From contig NZ_LT960614.1 in assembly GCF_900231165.1 (NCBI RefSeq), positions 5,224,001 through 5,288,000 of the forward strand: 64,000 nt of DNA, given 5' to 3'. Below the pieces are notes generated by a model. That model had not been told where the DNA came from and made no database searches. It worked only from the letters and a program-made list of their open reading frames with translations. The stretch comes from Hartmannibacter diazotrophicus (GTDB lineage: Bacteria > Pseudomonadota > Alphaproteobacteria > Rhizobiales > Pleomorphomonadaceae). Below are positions 59,619 to 64,000 of the stretch, in pieces. The translations under genes and the position numbers were made by a program. Position 1 is the stretch's first letter. Every line of letters begins with the position of its first letter.

Positions 59619-61558
59619 AGACCCGTTGGTGCAGCCGCGCAGCCTTGGCCGCCGCCTTCCTGCTCGTTGCGATGCTCTGCGGTCTGGAGCCGGCAAGGGC
59701 GGCTGAGCGCGTGGCGCTCGTGATCGGCAACAGCGCCTACGCCAGCCTCAACACGTTGCCGAACGCGCGCAACGACGCCGAGGCGATCGCCGGAACGCTG
59801 AAGCATCTCGACTTCGAGGTGCTCCTCGGGGTCGATATCGGCCGCGAGGAAATGCGGACCACCATCGATCGCTTCCGTGAGATAGCGCGTGGCGCCAGCA
59901 TCGCGGCGGTCTATTACGCCGGACACGGCATCCAGATTTCCGGCAAGAATTATCTCGTCCCGACCGACGCCGTGATCCATTCCGCCGATGACGTGGTCGC
60001 AACGACCGTCCGCTTCGATGACCTGCTTGCCGAACTCGGCAGGCTCGATGCCTTCAAGATCGTCTTTCTCGACGCCTGCCAGAATAATCCCCTGTCTTCC
60101 GAACTCGGCGCCTTTCCCGATGGCCTGGCGCCACCGCCAGACGTCAGCGGCTTCCTGATTGGCTATGCGACCCAGCCCGGCAAGGTCGCCTACGAGGGCG
60201 CGGGCCGCAACAGCCCCTATGCGACGGCGCTTCTGACGCGCATGACGGCGCGCGGCGTCGAGGTGCTGCCGATGCTCTCGAAGGTCAACCAGGATGTGCG
60301 GGCCCAGACAGGCGGGTGGCAGGTGCCCTATGTCCAGTTCTCCATCAAGCCCGAATTCTATTTCGCGCCGGGCGGGCGCGAGGAAACCGATCCAGAGACG
60401 CGCCTGTGGCATCTGGCGACCCAGCAGAACGACCAGGATCTCCTCGGCATCTACCTGCAGCGCTATCCCGAGGGCCGCTTTGCCGAGGACGCCCGCTCGC
60501 TGATGGCAAAGGACATCGGCAGTGCGCCGGCGCTGGCCGACAAGGCAAGGCCATCTCCGCCCGCCGACGCCAAGGAGGTCTTGTGGTCGCTCATCATCGA
60601 CAGCCGCAGCCGCGATCTCGCGGACCTTTATTTGAGCCGCTACCCGGACGGTCCGCATGCCGGAGAGGCGCGCCGGCTCGCCGCAAGCCTCGTCTCGGAT
60701 GACGTCGTCTCGGCCACCCCGGAACTCCTCTGCGAGCGTCTGGCGACGCATCCCAATGACGCGACCGCCAATGTCTCCGGCGTTTCGCTGGACCGGCTCG
60801 CCCGCAATGCCGATACCGCCATTGCCGCCTGCGCCAAGGCGGCGGAACGCAACGACGAGAATGCCCACTACAAGGCTCTTCTTGCGCGGTCCTATGCCGC
60901 GAAGGGCAATGTCGCCGACGCGGTCGCCAACTATCAGGCGGCGGCTGCCGTCGGTGATACGCGCGCGCTCGTCAGCCTGGGGCTGCTCCACGAGGCGGGG
61001 CAGGGCGTTCCGCGCGACCGTGCGAAGGCCGTCAGCCTCTACGAGGAGGCCGTCGCCAAGGGAAGCAGCGATGGGGCCATCAACCTCGCCGTCGCCCTCT
61101 ACAAGGGCCAGGGCGGCACGCGGGATGTGCCGCGCGCGATCGAGCTGCTGAAGAAGGCCTCGGCCGACGGTGCGGCCCGTGCGACCTACAATCTCGGCGT
61201 CTTTGCCAAGGACGGGATCGAGGGAACGCCGGAAGAGGCCGCCGGCCTGTTCGTCAAGGCGGCGGATCAGGGTTATGCGGCCGGGGCCGTTTCGGCGGCG
61301 GCGCTCTATGACGAGGGCGCGGGAGTGGCGCGCTCGCCCGAGACGGCGGCCGACTTGCTCCTGCGGGCGGTCGGGACCGACGATGGCGAGACGCTGGAAA
61401 AGCTGGGCAGCGAGGCGCGCAACTGGTCGCCTGAGACGATCCGCCGGATTCAGCAAAGGCTCGCGGACGCCGGTTACTACTCAGCCGAAGTTGACGGCCA
61501 GCCCGGGCCGAAGTTCATGGCAGCCTTGCGCGACTGGCGCCTGTTCGGCGGCGGTTGA
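59579..61558 (+). CDS. Periplasmic caspase-like (peptidase C14) protein with SEL1 repeats
   Basis: 659 residues. An N-terminal signal sequence (about 17-42, hydrophobic core ALAAAFLLVAMLCGL) is followed by a caspase domain (about 44-265). The catalytic His is His116 in YYAGHGIQISG and the Cys is Cys167 in FLDACQNNPL. RVALVIGNSAYASLNTLPNA is the first strand. Three to four SEL1 repeats (about 440-590) precede a short C-terminal PG_binding_1-like motif (IRRIQQRLADAGYYSAEVDG). The ATG at 59579 (copy two of the duplication) fits the signal peptide best; an ATG at 59492 would add 29 residues. Substrate and role are unknown. Confidence 0.82.
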   Translation: MVIAGQDRRQARQQTRWCSRAALAAAFLLVAMLCGLEPARAAERVALVIGNSAYASLNTLPNARNDAEAIAGTLKHLDFEVLLGVDIGREEMRTTIDRFREIARGASIAAVYYAGHGIQISGKNYLVPTDAVIHSADDVVATTVRFDDLLAELGRLDAFKIVFLDACQNNPLSSELGAFPDGLAPPPDVSGFLIGYATQPGKVAYEGAGRNSPYATALLTRMTARGVEVLPMLSKVNQDVRAQTGGWQVPYVQFSIKPEFYFAPGGREETDPETRLWHLATQQNDQDLLGIYLQRYPEGRFAEDARSLMAKDIGSAPALADKARPSPPADAKEVLWSLIIDSRSRDLADLYLSRYPDGPHAGEARRLAASLVSDDVVSATPELLCERLATHPNDATANVSGVSLDRLARNADTAIAACAKAAERNDENAHYKALLARSYAAKGNVADAVANYQAAAAVGDTRALVSLGLLHEAGQGVPRDRAKAVSLYEEAVAKGSSDGAINLAVALYKGQGGTRDVPRAIELLKKASADGAARATYNLGVFAKDGIEGTPEEAAGLFVKAADQGYAAGAVSAAALYDEGAGVARSPETAADLLLRAVGTDDGETLEKLGSEARNWSPETIRRIQQRLADAGYYSAEVDGQPGPKFMAALRDWRLFGGG

Positions 61559-61579
61559 GGGCAGGACAGCGCAACAAAA

Positions 61580-61607
61580 AACGGCCCGGACAAATGTCCG
61601 GGCCGTT
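61580..61607. terminator. Terminator between the caspase and dnaK genes
   Basis: A perfect 13-bp stem, AACGGCCCGGACA (61580-61592) with TGTCCGGGCCGTT (61595-61607), has a two-base loop. The A-run on the left (CAACAAAAAA) becomes a T-run for minus-strand transcripts, so it mainly terminates dnaK. It may also stop the caspase transcript, whose stop codon is about 20 bases away. Confidence 0.85.
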
Positions 61608-61636
61608 CGATTCTTCAAGCCGTTGCGGGCTGCGGA

Positions 61637-63541
<1,905 letters not shown>

Positions 63542-63682
63542 TGTCTTCTCCTCAAGCAGACCGCCCGGACCCGCATTCGGCATCCGGATAAAGCCGGCAA
63601 AGCCGGCCGGTCCCTTTGTCAGCGGTTTGAGTTTGCCCGGTCGCGATGAAACCGCGTTGCCGGACTCCGTTGTCTTGGCGGG

Positions 63683-63711
63683 TATATAAGTGGGGGTTTC
63701 ACGGCCTGCAA
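63683..63711 (-). promoter_or_regulatory. Candidate dnaK promoter
   Basis: Reading the minus strand, TTGCAG (63711-63706) and TATATA (63688-63683) are 17 bases apart, with CTTG at the upstream element and CTTATATA at the -10, resembling both sigma-70 and alphaproteobacterial RpoH promoters. This would give a 5' leader of roughly 135 bases before the dnaK ATG. Assigned by eye only. Confidence 0.4.
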
Positions 63712-63760
63712 GACGTGTGATCACGGCTGCGTGACGAAAGGATCAAGAAAAGCGATCGGT

Positions 63761-64000
63761 TCATTCGGCGGCCGGATCGGCACCCATCCGCTGGCGTGCG
63801 GCCTCATAGGCACCGTCGGCCGGAACGAGGCTGCCGACCCGCCCGAGGCCGTAGGGCGGCATGCCCGAATAGACCGCTTCGTAGTCGCCGGCGTGAATGC
63901 GGTAGGTCTCGTGCCAGATGCCGACGTCACCGCGGCTGTCCTTCATCCGGCGGTTGAAGGCGACCCAGGCCGGCCAATGCGCGCTCTCGCGGCCGCGGGC
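63761..64000 (-). CDS. DUF4188 family protein (5' end outside the window)
   Basis: C-terminal 79 residues of a protein that continues beyond the window edge. The visible part contains HWPAWVAFNRRMKDSRGD, GIWHETYRIHAGDYEAVYSG and MPPYGLGRVGSLVPADG. These fit DUF4188, a family of small proteins related to monooxygenase/dimeric ferredoxin-like folds. An internal ATG at 63946 is not the real start because the homology continues upstream of it. Function unknown; it lies upstream of dnaK on the same strand. Confidence 0.75.
   Translation of the reverse strand, partial: ARGRESAHWPAWVAFNRRMKDSRGDVGIWHETYRIHAGDYEAVYSGMPPYGLGRVGSLVPADGAYEAARQRMGADPAAE

Noticed and set aside
45894-61558. Accessory block as a prophage or integrative element
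   Set aside because: No integrase, phage structural genes, tRNA target or flanking direct repeats were recognised.

Overview
The window is GC-rich, densely coded chromosomal DNA of an alphaproteobacterium, most likely in the Hyphomicrobiales (Rhizobiales). Support comes from gene order: hemW-rdgB-rph facing hrcA-grpE, kdsB/pheA beside a CycM-type cytochrome c, dnaJ followed by a rhizobial-type pmtA, FixLJ-type regulators, a PodJ-like polarity protein, and families largely confined to this class (DUF2937, DUF6460, Alph_Pro_TM). No rRNA, tRNA, CRISPR array, insertion sequence or integrase was recognised.

Layout. 0-6.8 kb: FixJ/FixL two-component pair with an aminotransferase, MscL, and a small + strand operon (DUF2937, alpha/beta hydrolase, YkvA-like). 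7-13 kb: fatty-acid/acyl-CoA degradation operon (acyl-CoA dehydrogenase, thiolase, FadB-like) behind a MerR regulator, with two candidate LiuR-type operators. 13.4-17.9 kb: a 1498-residue PodJ-like envelope protein. 17.9-22.9 kb: a MacAB/LolCDE-like ABC exporter and a TauE/SafE permease with an Alph_Pro_TM partner. 23-27 kb: an operon of an S24 self-cleaving-type repressor, an Lhr-like helicase and the PdeM phosphoesterase. 27-43.6 kb: housekeeping genes (pyrD, hemW, rdgB, rph, hrcA, grpE, nudC, pheA, kdsB, cycM) with GT87 and MATE membrane proteins.

43.7-63.5 kb: dnaJ-pmtA and dnaK lie on the same strand in the ancestral order but are about 16 kb apart. The DNA between them looks accessory: an OafA-like acyltransferase, a serralysin-type secreted metalloprotease with an unusual repeat tail, its divergent type I secretion ATPase and adaptor, 6-phosphogluconate dehydrogenase, two glycosyltransferases, an L-2-hydroxyglutarate oxidase-like enzyme, a secreted protein of unknown function and a periplasmic caspase-like protein. 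The window ends inside a DUF4188 gene.

The points most worth following are: the split dnaKJ locus; the protease with a 243-bp-period duplication paired with a T1SS ATPase whose ABC signature is degenerate; a perfect 59-bp tandem duplication of the caspase start region that creates a decoy start; the S24-helicase-PdeM operon without a ligase; and a family of palindromic elements placed directly behind stop codons whose ends vary in a compensatory way.
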